Below, piece by piece: positions 17,329-24,883 of a stretch of 34,385 nt of DNA (the first letter of the stretch is position 1; each line of letters starts with the position of its first letter). The DNA lies in the NCBI GenBank assembly GCA_937912125.1, contig CALDOK010000446.1, positions 1 through 34,385 on the forward strand, given 5' to 3'. The position numbers and the translations under genes are program-made. The notes beneath the pieces are model-generated. The model was not told where the DNA came from and searched no databases. It saw nothing but the letters and a program-made list of their open reading frames with translations. This DNA is from an uncultured Pseudomonadota bacterium. Lineage in GTDB: Bacteria > Myxococcota_A > UBA796 > JAFGLY01.

Positions 17329-18015
17329 TCAGCCGAGGACGCGGCCGCGCCAGCGCAGCCAGGCCCTCCAGGTGAGCACGGCCCACGCCACAGCCACCGC
17401 ACCGACCCACACCACGCAGACCAGGGGCCACGGTGGGAGGACCCGCAGCAGGGCGGGGCTGTCGGTGGAGTTCAGCAGCGACGCGTAGAGCATCAGCGGA
17501 GCCACCAGGGGAAAGACGAAGGCGAAGAGGTTGACCCAGGACAAGAAGCGCTGGGGGCCCAGCCCAGGTGAGGCCCCAAAGGCCGCCCAGAAGACCCTGA
17601 ATCCCGCCGAGGTCTCGGCGGCTGGGTACATGCCGCGGCGCTGCACCAGGTACAGAGCGAAGAGCTGGTAGGACAGCAGCGCCAGCAGCAGCTTGCCCGA
17701 AGACCCGTAGGCGATGGCCGCGGGAACGCCCCAGGCCTGCACCACGGCCAGCCAGATGGGGTTGATCTCCTGAGCCAGGTCGGGGGTGGTCCAGAGGGTG
17801 AGCCCGATGTCCTGCAGGTGGCAGACCAAGGCCAGCAGCCCCACCCCGACCGCCCAACGGCGCTCGCTGGGCAGCAGCTCACAGCGACGGAGCAGCAGGT
17901 GGAGGCCGACCGATGCCAGCACCACCGTCAGCCACACGAGCACGGCCAGGGGCAGGCCCAGGGTGCCCACCGTGTCGTAGGTCCAGGCCAGGGCTTCGTA
18001 GGCGGGGGTGTTCAC
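17329..18015 (-). CDS. polytopic membrane protein, DUF5658-like
   Basis: 228 residues from GTG at 18015, chosen because GAGGAG lies 8 bases upstream; a GTG at 18024 has no usable ribosome site. About five or six transmembrane helices are visible (for example LPLAVLVWLTVVLASVGLHL, VNLFAFVFPLVAPLMLYASL and PLVCVVWVGAVAVAWAVLTW). The segment DIGLTLW followed by EINPIWLAVVQAWG and GKLLLALL resembles the D-x-x-x-T, E-x-NP-x and K pattern of DUF5658 small membrane proteins; this is a resemblance, not a firm match. It lies between nifJ and the DHOD-like gene on the same strand, separated from nifJ by a strong hairpin, so expression may be partly independent. Function is unknown. Confidence 0.75.
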   Translation of the reverse strand: MNTPAYEALAWTYDTVGTLGLPLAVLVWLTVVLASVGLHLLLRRCELLPSERRWAVGVGLLALVCHLQDIGLTLWTTPDLAQEINPIWLAVVQAWGVPAAIAYGSSGKLLLALLSYQLFALYLVQRRGMYPAAETSAGFRVFWAAFGASPGLGPQRFLSWVNLFAFVFPLVAPLMLYASLLNSTDSPALLRVLPPWPLVCVVWVGAVAVAWAVLTWRAWLRWRGRVLG

Positions 18016-18056
18016 GCTCCTCACTCCTCATCACCAAGCATGACCTGAACGCACGA

Positions 18057-18087
18057 AGCCCGCTGGACCTTGCGGTCACAGCGGGCT
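18057..18087 (-). terminator. strong hairpin after nifJ
   Basis: A 13-pair stem: AGCCCGCTGGACC (18057-18069), tetraloop TTGC, then GGTC, one bulged A, and CAGCGGGCT ending at 18087. It lies 46 bases past the nifJ stop. The T-rich tail on the minus strand is poor (CGTGCGTT), so it may be a partial terminator or an mRNA 3'-end stabiliser rather than a full stop. Confidence 0.6.
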
Positions 18088-18133
18088 CGAGATCAGGCTT
18101 GGCGGCCCCAGAGGGACGGCGACGAGCCAGAGA

Positions 18134-21100
18134 CTAGCGGGGCAGCACCAGCTCGCTCATGTGCTTGTACAGAGCCATCTTGTCGCGCACGCCCTCGCGG
18201 GCGAAGTTCACCAGGCCCTCGAAGCGAGTCGGGTCCATCTTCTGCACCATGCGGAACCGGGCCTCACCCATCATGAAGTCCATGATGTCGGCCTTGGGCT
18301 CGAGGGTGGAGTCGATCTGCAGGGCGGGCTTGCCCTCGGCGACAAGGCGCGGATCGAAGCGGTACAGCGGCCACAGGCCGGACTCGACGGCCAGCTTCTG
18401 CTGCTCGTGCCCCAGGGACAGGTCGAAGCCGTGGGCGATGCAGTGGCTGTAGGCGATGATGAGGGAGGGGCCGGGGAAGGAGTCGGCCTCGACGAAGGCC
18501 CTGACCGCCTGGGAATCCTTGGCGCCAATCGCGATGGCCGCGACGTAGCAGGAGCCGTAGTTCATGGCCATCATGCCGAGGTCCTTCTTGGCGATGTCCT
18601 TGCCGGCGGCCGCGAACTTGGCGGAGGCGCCGATGGGGGTAGCCTTGGAGGCCTGGCCGCCGGTGTTCGAGTACACCTCGGTGTTCATGCACAGGATGTT
18701 GATGTTGCGGTTGTTGGCCACCACATGGTCCAGGCCGCCGTAGCCGATGTCGTAGGCCCAGCCGTCGCCGCCGAAGGCCCACACGGACTTGGGCGACAGG
18801 TAGTCGACCACGTCGAGCAGCCGCTTGGCATCGACATCCTGGGCACCCTCGAGGGCGCCGCGCACCTTGGCGATGAGGGCACGCTGGGACTCGAGCCCAG
18901 CCTCGCTGCCGTCGTCCTTGCCTGCCAGGAGCCCTTCCACCAGGCCGTCGCCGAGGCGACCGGCCAGGCGCTTGACCAGGTTCGCGGCCACGCGGGTGTT
19001 GCTGTCCACCGCCAGGCGCATGCCGAAGGTGAACTCGGCGTTGTCCTCGAACAAGGAGTTGGACCAAGCCGGCCCGCGCCCGTTGTCGTCGGTGCAGTAG
19101 GGGGTGGTGGGCAGGTTGCCGCCGTAGATGCTGGAGCAGCCGGTGGCGTTGCCGATGAGCAGGCGGTCGCCGAACAGCTGGGAGACCAGCTTGACATAGG
19201 CGGTCTCACCGCAGCCCGCGCAGGCGCCGGAGTACTCGAACAGCGGCCGCAGCAGCTGGGAGCTCTTGACGTTGTGCTTCTCGAAGCTCTTGCGGTCGAG
19301 GTCGGGGATATCCAGGAAGAAGGTGTAGTTGGCGCGCTCTTGCTCGCGGATGGCGAGCTGGGGGACCATGTTGATGGCCTTCTGGCTGGGGTTGGCCTTG
19401 TTCTTGGAGGGGCAGGTGTTCACGCACAGCTTGCAGCCGGTGCAGTCTTCGACCGCCACCTGCAGGGTGAACTTCTGGCCCTTGAAGTCCTTGCCACGGC
19501 CGTCGGCGCTCTTGAAGGTCTCGGGGGCGCCCGAGAGCAGCGCGGCGTCGTAGACCTTGGGGCGGATGGCGGCGTGGGGGCAGATCAGCGAGCACTTGTT
19601 GCACTGGATGCAGACCTCGGGATCCCAGCAGGGGACCTCCTGGGCCACGTTGCGCTTCTCCCACTGGGTGGTGGCTGTGGGCCAGGTGCCGTCGGGGGAG
19701 AACGCGGAGACGGGCAGGTCATCGCCACGACCGGCGATGATGGTGCCGATGACGTTGCGCACGAACTCGGGAGCGTCCGGGGAGATGACCGGGGGACGCT
19801 CGAAGGTGCTGGTGACCTCGCCAGGCACCACTACCTGGTGCAGGTGGGCCAGGGTCTGGTCCACGGCGAAGAAGTTGCGCTTGACGATGTCTTCGCCCTT
19901 CTTGCTGTAGGTCTTGCGGATGGCACCCTTGATCTGCTCGATGGCCTCGTCCCGCGGCAACACGCCGGAGATGGCGAAGAAGCAGGTCTGCATGATGGTG
20001 TTGATGCGGGTGCCCATGCCGGTCTCTTTGGCCACGGCGTAGGCGTCGATCACGTAGAAGCGCAGACCCTTGTCGATGAGCTCCTGCTGGACCTCGCGAG
20101 GCAGGTGGTTCCAGGTGTCTTCCACGCCAAAGGGCGAGTTGAGCAGGAACACGGAGCCGGGCTTGGCGTAGTGGAGCATGTCGAGCTTGTAGAGGAACTC
20201 GAACTGGTGGCAAGCCACGAAGCCCGCGCTCTTGACCAGGTAGGTGCTCTTGATCTCGTTGGGACCGAAGCGCAGGTGGGAGGTGGTCCCGGTGCCGGAC
20301 TTCTTGGAGTCGTAGACGAAGTAGCCCTGGGCGTAGTTGGGGGTCTCGGTGCCGATGATCTTGATGGAGTTCTTGTTGGCTCCCACGGTGCCGTCGGCGC
20401 CCAGGCCGAAGAACACGGCGCGGACCATGGCGTCACCCTCGATGTCGAGCTCGGGATCGTAGTCGATGGAGGTGTGGGTGAGGTCGTCGTTGATGCCCAC
20501 GGTGAAGTGGTTCTTGGGCTGGGGCAGCGCCAGGTTGTCGAAGATGCCCTTGACCATGCCCGGCGTGAACTCCTTGGAGGAGAGGCCGTAGCGGCCGCCC
20601 ACGATGATGGGGTCGGCGGTGAAGCTGCCAGCCACGCGGGCCTCGCGCAGGGCGGTGACCACGTCGAGGTAGAGGGGATCGCCGATGGCGCCGCTCTCCT
20701 TGGTGCGATCCATGACCGCGATGGCCTTGACGCTGGCGGGGATGGCCGAGATGAAGTGCTCGATGGAGAACGGACGGTACAGGCGGACCTTGATCACGCC
20801 GACCTTCTCGCCCTTGCCGACCAGGTACTGAGCGGTGTCGTCGGCGGTGGGGGCGCCGGAGCCCATGAGGATGACGACGCGCTCGGCCTGGGGGTGGCCG
20901 ACGTAGTCGAAGAGCCTGTACTGACGGCCCATGCGCGCGGCGAAGCGGTCCATGACGGCCTGCACCTTGTCGGGGCAGGTGTCGAAGAAGGTGTTGCAGG
21001 CCTCGCGCTGCTGGAAGAAGGTGTCCGGGTTCTGAGCGGTGCCGCGCAGCAGCGGACGGTCGGGGGTGAGGGCCCGGGCGCGGTGGGCGGCGATGGCGTC

Positions 21101-21694
21101 TTCGTCGAGGATGGCGCGGATGTCGTCGTCGGTCATCTCCTCGACCTTGGTGACCTCGTTCGAGGTGCGGAAGCCGTCGAAGAAGTGCAGGAAGGGCACG
21201 CGGGTCTCGAGGGTGGAGGCCTGGACCACCAGGGCGAGGTCGTGGGCTTCCTGGCCGTTGCCCGACGCCAACATGGCGAAGCCGACCTGGCGGCAGGCCA
21301 TGACGTCGCTGTGGTCGCCGAAGATGGACAGGGCGTGGGTGGCGATGGTGCGCGCGCTCACATGCATGGCGTAGGCCGTGAGCTCACCAGCGATCTTGTA
21401 CATGTTGGGGATCATCAGGAGCAGGCCCTGAGACGCTGTGAAGGTGGTGGTGAGCGCACCGGCCTGCAGGGAGCCGTGCACGGCACCGGCGGCGCCAGCT
21501 TCGGACTGCATCTCCATCACGTCCGGGACCACGCCCCAGATGTTCTCGCGACCCTGGGCGGCCCAGGCATCGGCGTACTCGCCCATGCTGGACGAGGGGG
21601 TGATGGGGTAGATGGCGATGACCTCGTTGGTCCGGTGGGCGACGGAGGCAACGGCTTCGTTGCCCTCGACCGTGATCATGCGACGCTTGGCCAT
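18134..21694 (-). CDS. nifJ: pyruvate:ferredoxin (flavodoxin) oxidoreductase
   Basis: 1186 residues, the normal length of the single-chain homodimeric enzyme. It oxidises pyruvate with CoA to acetyl-CoA and CO2 and reduces ferredoxin or flavodoxin. The start ATG at 21694 has GGAG about 10 bases upstream and begins MAKRRMITVEGNEAVASVAH; in-frame extension to 21802 is not conserved-looking. Domains in order: pyrimidine-binding domain with YPITPSS (29-35); middle domain with VIKVRLYRPF; gamma-type domain; two 4Fe-4S clusters, CIQCNKCSLICP (about 690-701) and CTGCKLCVNTCP (about 750-761); and the TPP domain with CAGCGE (about 825), NATGCSS, GGDGWAYDIGYGG (about 977) and NTGGQASKATP. All cluster and TPP ligands look intact. 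Cytosolic. A candidate promoter lies upstream, and a DHOD-like gene lies downstream. Confidence 0.98.
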   Translation of the reverse strand: MAKRRMITVEGNEAVASVAHRTNEVIAIYPITPSSSMGEYADAWAAQGRENIWGVVPDVMEMQSEAGAAGAVHGSLQAGALTTTFTASQGLLLMIPNMYKIAGELTAYAMHVSARTIATHALSIFGDHSDVMACRQVGFAMLASGNGQEAHDLALVVQASTLETRVPFLHFFDGFRTSNEVTKVEEMTDDDIRAILDEDAIAAHRARALTPDRPLLRGTAQNPDTFFQQREACNTFFDTCPDKVQAVMDRFAARMGRQYRLFDYVGHPQAERVVILMGSGAPTADDTAQYLVGKGEKVGVIKVRLYRPFSIEHFISAIPASVKAIAVMDRTKESGAIGDPLYLDVVTALREARVAGSFTADPIIVGGRYGLSSKEFTPGMVKGIFDNLALPQPKNHFTVGINDDLTHTSIDYDPELDIEGDAMVRAVFFGLGADGTVGANKNSIKIIGTETPNYAQGYFVYDSKKSGTGTTSHLRFGPNEIKSTYLVKSAGFVACHQFEFLYKLDMLHYAKPGSVFLLNSPFGVEDTWNHLPREVQQELIDKGLRFYVIDAYAVAKETGMGTRINTIMQTCFFAISGVLPRDEAIEQIKGAIRKTYSKKGEDIVKRNFFAVDQTLAHLHQVVVPGEVTSTFERPPVISPDAPEFVRNVIGTIIAGRGDDLPVSAFSPDGTWPTATTQWEKRNVAQEVPCWDPEVCIQCNKCSLICPHAAIRPKVYDAALLSGAPETFKSADGRGKDFKGQKFTLQVAVEDCTGCKLCVNTCPSKNKANPSQKAINMVPQLAIREQERANYTFFLDIPDLDRKSFEKHNVKSSQLLRPLFEYSGACAGCGETAYVKLVSQLFGDRLLIGNATGCSSIYGGNLPTTPYCTDDNGRGPAWSNSLFEDNAEFTFGMRLAVDSNTRVAANLVKRLAGRLGDGLVEGLLAGKDDGSEAGLESQRALIAKVRGALEGAQDVDAKRLLDVVDYLSPKSVWAFGGDGWAYDIGYGGLDHVVANNRNINILCMNTEVYSNTGGQASKATPIGASAKFAAAGKDIAKKDLGMMAMNYGSCYVAAIAIGAKDSQAVRAFVEADSFPGPSLIIAYSHCIAHGFDLSLGHEQQKLAVESGLWPLYRFDPRLVAEGKPALQIDSTLEPKADIMDFMMGEARFRMVQKMDPTRFEGLVNFAREGVRDKMALYKHMSELVLPR

Positions 21695-21759
21695 GATGTA
21701 CGCTCCATGGAATTCTTGGGGAAAGGTACGCGGGAAGCGGGGTTCCGACGGGCTGACAG

Positions 21760-21785
21760 GCCCGCCTTCCGGGGAAATGGCGGGC
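21760..21785. repeat. 7-bp inverted repeat at the nifJ transcription start region
   Basis: GCCCGCC (21760-21766) and GGCGGGC (21779-21785) flank a 12-base loop just downstream of the candidate -10 element. It could be an operator or a leader hairpin; chance is possible at this GC content. Confidence 0.3.
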
Positions 21786-21813
21786 AGTCTATGGCAGGCC
21801 ACCGGGAAGTCAA
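21786..21813 (-). promoter_or_regulatory. candidate sigma-70 promoter of nifJ
   Basis: On the minus strand, TTGACT (21813-21808; 5 of 6), a 16-base spacer and TAGACT (21791-21786; 4 of 6). The predicted transcript start is near 21779, leaving a leader of about 85 bases. The remaining divergent gap to 21980 holds a TATTCT (21965-21970) near the next gene but no convincing -35. Confidence 0.4.
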
Positions 21814-21979
21814 GCCGTCCTGGTCATGGTTTCGACGACCACCCGAGAGAGCCGATGAGAGGCTGATCCTCGCCATGTGAAAAGCGTGTGACCGCGGCCA
21901 GCGTGACTCTGCCGGGGGTCACGGAACAGGCGGGCCACACATGGCATAGTTTCCTCGGCGCACATATTCTAGGCTCGCC

Positions 21980-23068
21980 ATGACGCACCGAGACCTGGAA
22001 CTGCAGCCCCTCGAGGGCCTCTACCGCTGGCTGGGCCCCACCCTCGCACGCTTCGCGCTTCGCCTCCTTAGCATGGAGGAGCTCCCCCAGGAGCAGATGA
22101 GCGGTCTGCTGACCACTCAAGACGGATTCTTCCGACGGGATCGGCACGTGCACCCCGCGATCCCCAGCGAGGGTTGGCAGCTCCAGCTCGGCGGCGTCGC
22201 ACAGCCACGTGCCTTCGGGTACGCCGAGCTCGAGGCCCTTCCACAGCAACGCGCCGCCTGCGTGGCCGAGTGCGCGGGCAACGGCAACCACCTGATGGGC
22301 TCCGCGGGCCTGATGGGCCAGGCATGCTGGCAGGGACCGACTGTACAGAGCGTAGTGGAGGCCTGCGGCGGCCCCGGCGAGGCCACGCACTTCGTCTTCC
22401 ACGGCGCCGACAGCATCGGCCCCCGGGGCGCGTATCACTACGGCCTCTCCTGGCAGGAGATCATCGACAGCGGCGCAATCCTGGCGCTGCGCCACGGCGA
22501 CGAGCCCCTCACCCGGGCCCGGGGCTATCCCCTGCGGCTGGTGGTTCCCGGCATCTACGCCATGGCCTACGTCAAGTGGATCGTCCGCATCGACGGGCTC
22601 ACGGAGCGCTGGCGAGGCTTCTACAACGACGTGCTCTACAACAACAAGCGCCTGGTGGATGGGCGCTGGGTCAAGGAGCAGGCCCGGTGGATCTCGCTCA
22701 AGTCGGTGCTCACCCGCTGCAGCGCCAGCGCCAGTGATGGTGGCTGGGAGCTGAGTGGCTGGGCATGGGGCGGAGGCCAGCCCATCCAGCGCGTAGAGGT
22801 CACGACCGATGGCGGCCAGACCTGGCACGAAGCGGAGCTCACCACCGTTCACACGGTCCAGGATCTGAGCGAACCCCAGGCGCGGCACGCCTGGACCGAG
22901 TTCCGGTGGCGCTGGGTGGCGCCCGCACCGGGCGCTCACCTGCTCAGCTCCAGGGCCACAAACGCCGCAGGACAGGTCCAACCCGAGACGGAGCCCATGG
23001 ACGTCCGCGGCCACTACGATCAGGTGCGCTGGAAGTGGCGCAAGGTGGTGGTGCCGCACGGCTCCTGA
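21980..23068 (+). CDS. sulfite-oxidase-family molybdopterin enzyme
   Basis: 362 residues from ATG at 21980. It belongs to the sulfite oxidase/YedY fold that carries one pterin molybdenum cofactor. The Mo-ligand Cys is Cys98 in VAECAGNGNH. The conserved cofactor and substrate region reads RGYPLRLVVPGIYAMAYVKW followed by the R-I-D-G turn. The C-terminal third is the Ig-like Mo-co dimerisation domain (GWELSGWAWGGGQPIQRVEV, TTDGGQTWHEAEL, FRWRWVAP). There is no heme b5 domain, no c-type CxxCH and no Tat or Sec signal peptide, so as written it is a cytosolic enzyme with an unknown electron acceptor. That is unusual for SorA- or YedY-type proteins, which are normally exported. It is divergent from nifJ. 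The substrate (sulfite or another oxo-acceptor) cannot be told from the sequence. Confidence 0.9.
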   Translation: MTHRDLELQPLEGLYRWLGPTLARFALRLLSMEELPQEQMSGLLTTQDGFFRRDRHVHPAIPSEGWQLQLGGVAQPRAFGYAELEALPQQRAACVAECAGNGNHLMGSAGLMGQACWQGPTVQSVVEACGGPGEATHFVFHGADSIGPRGAYHYGLSWQEIIDSGAILALRHGDEPLTRARGYPLRLVVPGIYAMAYVKWIVRIDGLTERWRGFYNDVLYNNKRLVDGRWVKEQARWISLKSVLTRCSASASDGGWELSGWAWGGGQPIQRVEVTTDGGQTWHEAELTTVHTVQDLSEPQARHAWTEFRWRWVAPAPGAHLLSSRATNAAGQVQPETEPMDVRGHYDQVRWKWRKVVVPHGS

Positions 23069-23127
23069 TCGCTGCGGACAGCACCCCCCGGTGGAGCACG
23101 TCGGCCGCCGGAGGTTAGCCTTCGAGC

Positions 23128-23868
23128 ATGAGGTTCGCGCTCCTGGCCCCCCTGCTCGCCGCCCTGCTCTGTGCCAGGGCGGGCGAGCCCGATCCCGACG
23201 CCCCCCCCGCCATCCAGGCCAGCCTCGAGCGTATGCGCAGCGCGGCCGCGACCCTGCGCACCGCCACCTACACGCTGCATCGCCAGGAATGGAAGGACGG
23301 CCAGACCTACCCAGCCCAGGTGATGGCCATCAAGCTCCGCCGCCCGGACGACCTCTACATGCGCTGGACCGGAGAAGCCTACCAAGGGCGCGAGCTGCTG
23401 TACCGCCCCGGCTGGAACCAAGGCCGCCTACGGATCAGCGAGGGGGCCCTGGTGCCCACCGTGGATCTCGATCCCACCGGCTTCGTGGCCATGCGCGGCT
23501 CCCGGCAGCCGGCGTGGATGGCCTCGGTGCTCCGTACGTCCCAGAGCATCCTGGCGGGCGCCGATGTCCTGAGCGCCGATCCCGCCCTGAACGCCAGCTA
23601 CCAGGACCTGGGCACGGTGACGGTGAGCGGCGAGCCCTCCCACTGCTACCGGGCGGACCTGCCCGTGGGCCAGGACCCGAGCCAGTACGCCGATCGCGTG
23701 CTGGTCTGCATGAGCCGGCGCCACGGTCTGCTCACGCGCTTCGCCGCCTGGGAGCTCAGTGACGGCGTCCTGAGGCAGATCGAGGACTACGTGTTCACCG
23801 ACGTGGTGGTGAACCCCGGGCTCGGCGACGCCGACTTCGATCCGGACAACGACGCCTACGGTTTCTAG
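23128..23868 (+). CDS. secreted DUF1571-type protein
   Basis: 246 residues from ATG at 23128; GGAGG lies 13 bases upstream, a little far. MRFALLAPLLAALLCARAGE is a signal peptide; a Cys inside it is a poor lipobox. The pattern TATYTLHRQEWKDGQ, IKLRRPDDLYMRWTGEAYQGRELLY, NQGRLRISEG and the terminal DADFDPDNDAYGF match DUF1571 proteins, which are exported, about this length, and of unknown function. The fold is probably a lipid- or ligand-binding half-barrel like LolA (known of similar families; inference here). The last 74 bases overlap, on the opposite strand, the end of the next gene. Confidence 0.82.
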   Translation: MRFALLAPLLAALLCARAGEPDPDAPPAIQASLERMRSAAATLRTATYTLHRQEWKDGQTYPAQVMAIKLRRPDDLYMRWTGEAYQGRELLYRPGWNQGRLRISEGALVPTVDLDPTGFVAMRGSRQPAWMASVLRTSQSILAGADVLSADPALNASYQDLGTVTVSGEPSHCYRADLPVGQDPSQYADRVLVCMSRRHGLLTRFAAWELSDGVLRQIEDYVFTDVVVNPGLGDADFDPDNDAYGF

Positions 23869-24877
23869 AGGCCAGCGCCGGCAGCCCGAGCAGGGCCAAC
23901 CAGCCGGGCGCCGCCCCCCCGCCGCAGCCGCAGCCCGGGTCCCTGGCGGGCGGCAGGTCACCCCCACCGCCATCATCGCCGCTGTCCACGACGCCGGTGT
24001 CGCAGGGCCCTCCCGGCTCCCCCACCGCCTCGCACACCAGGCGCTTCAGCACCATGGGGTCGCCCTCGGAGCTGACCACGATGTCGCCGATGGCGTTGTA
24101 GGCGATGGCCTCACCCTGGACGTCTGACAGGGCCAGACCGCGGGGAGGATCGTCCCAGTGGGCATCGGGCAGGCAGGGATCCGCGCTCCACTCCCACGCC
24201 CCGCTGTAGGTGCGCACCACCACGCGATCTCCGTCGGGGTCCCAGTCAGCGCCGGTCACGGTGCGCGCGCCCCCCTCGCCCTCGAAGGACAAGGTGGCCA
24301 CCAGCGCAAGCTGCGCGATCTGCTCGGCGGGATCACGGGGAAAACGGTAGACACCGCAGCTCTCGCCGTCCTCCTTGGTGATCAGGTCGATGCGGCCCGT
24401 GAGGGGGTGGACCAGCAGGGCCTCGGAGTTCCGGGCGACGCCGTCGGGGTAGCTGGCATGCCAGGCCGCCAACACCTCCACCGGGCGCCCGGCGGTGGGC
24501 TCGCGCACCGCATACACGCTGACATAGGGCCGCGCCCCAGGGTTGTCTCCCACGTCGCCGATGTACAGACAGGCGCCATCGCCATCGGGACAGGGACCGG
24601 CGGACATCGCCTCCCAGTCCCCGAACGCGGCCCCGACCACCGCGTGTTCTTCGAGGTAGGTGCCGTCCAGCTCGAAGGCGTAGAGCACCGGCTGGCCTCC
24701 CGAGTCGTTGTGGGTGAACCACACTCCAGGGCGCGTGCGGGCGAAGGCGAGCCCCGAGGACTCGGTGATGGGCGAACCCCCGACAGATCCCTGCTCCTGT
24801 GGTGCCCCATAGCCCTCACAGCTCGAGGCGAAGCTGCGCACCACCAGCAGAAGCAGCAGGGAAGCCACGCCGGCCAT
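23795..24877 (-). CDS. secreted beta-propeller-like protein with MYXO-CTERM tail (paralogue 1)
   Basis: 360 residues from ATG at 24877, 6 bases after the stop of its upstream paralogue, so the two form an operon. MAGVASLLLLLVVRSFASSC is a signal peptide. The body has ESSGLAFARTRPGVWFTHND, LYAFELDG, DWEAMSAGPCPDGDG, CLYIGDVGDN and EALLVHPLTGRIDLITKEDG, a WD/propeller-like pattern. After an acidic G/D-rich linker comes a MYXO-CTERM-type tail: GCGCGGGAAPG, hydrophobic WLALLGLPALA, then RNRRRR. Such tails are recognised by myxosortases. Unusually, the chain continues 17 residues past the Arg cluster, and its last 74 bases are antisense to the DUF1571 gene. A lost stop or frameshift is possible but not shown. 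Function is unknown. Confidence 0.82.
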   Translation of the reverse strand: MAGVASLLLLLVVRSFASSCEGYGAPQEQGSVGGSPITESSGLAFARTRPGVWFTHNDSGGQPVLYAFELDGTYLEEHAVVGAAFGDWEAMSAGPCPDGDGACLYIGDVGDNPGARPYVSVYAVREPTAGRPVEVLAAWHASYPDGVARNSEALLVHPLTGRIDLITKEDGESCGVYRFPRDPAEQIAQLALVATLSFEGEGGARTVTGADWDPDGDRVVVRTYSGAWEWSADPCLPDAHWDDPPRGLALSDVQGEAIAYNAIGDIVVSSEGDPMVLKRLVCEAVGEPGGPCDTGVVDSGDDGGGGDLPPARDPGCGCGGGAAPGWLALLGLPALASRNRRRRCPDRSRRRRARGSPPRR

Positions 24878-24883
24878 GGCCCC

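Noticed and set aside
16094..17857. 587-residue minus-strand frame spanning the DHOD-like gene and the membrane protein
   Set aside because: Different frame from both real genes, Arg/Pro/Gly-rich shadow.
18161..21880. 1239-residue plus-strand open frame opposite nifJ
   Set aside because: It is the antisense shadow of a high-GC gene; its translation is Val/Gly/Ala/His-rich without motifs, and nifJ is certain.
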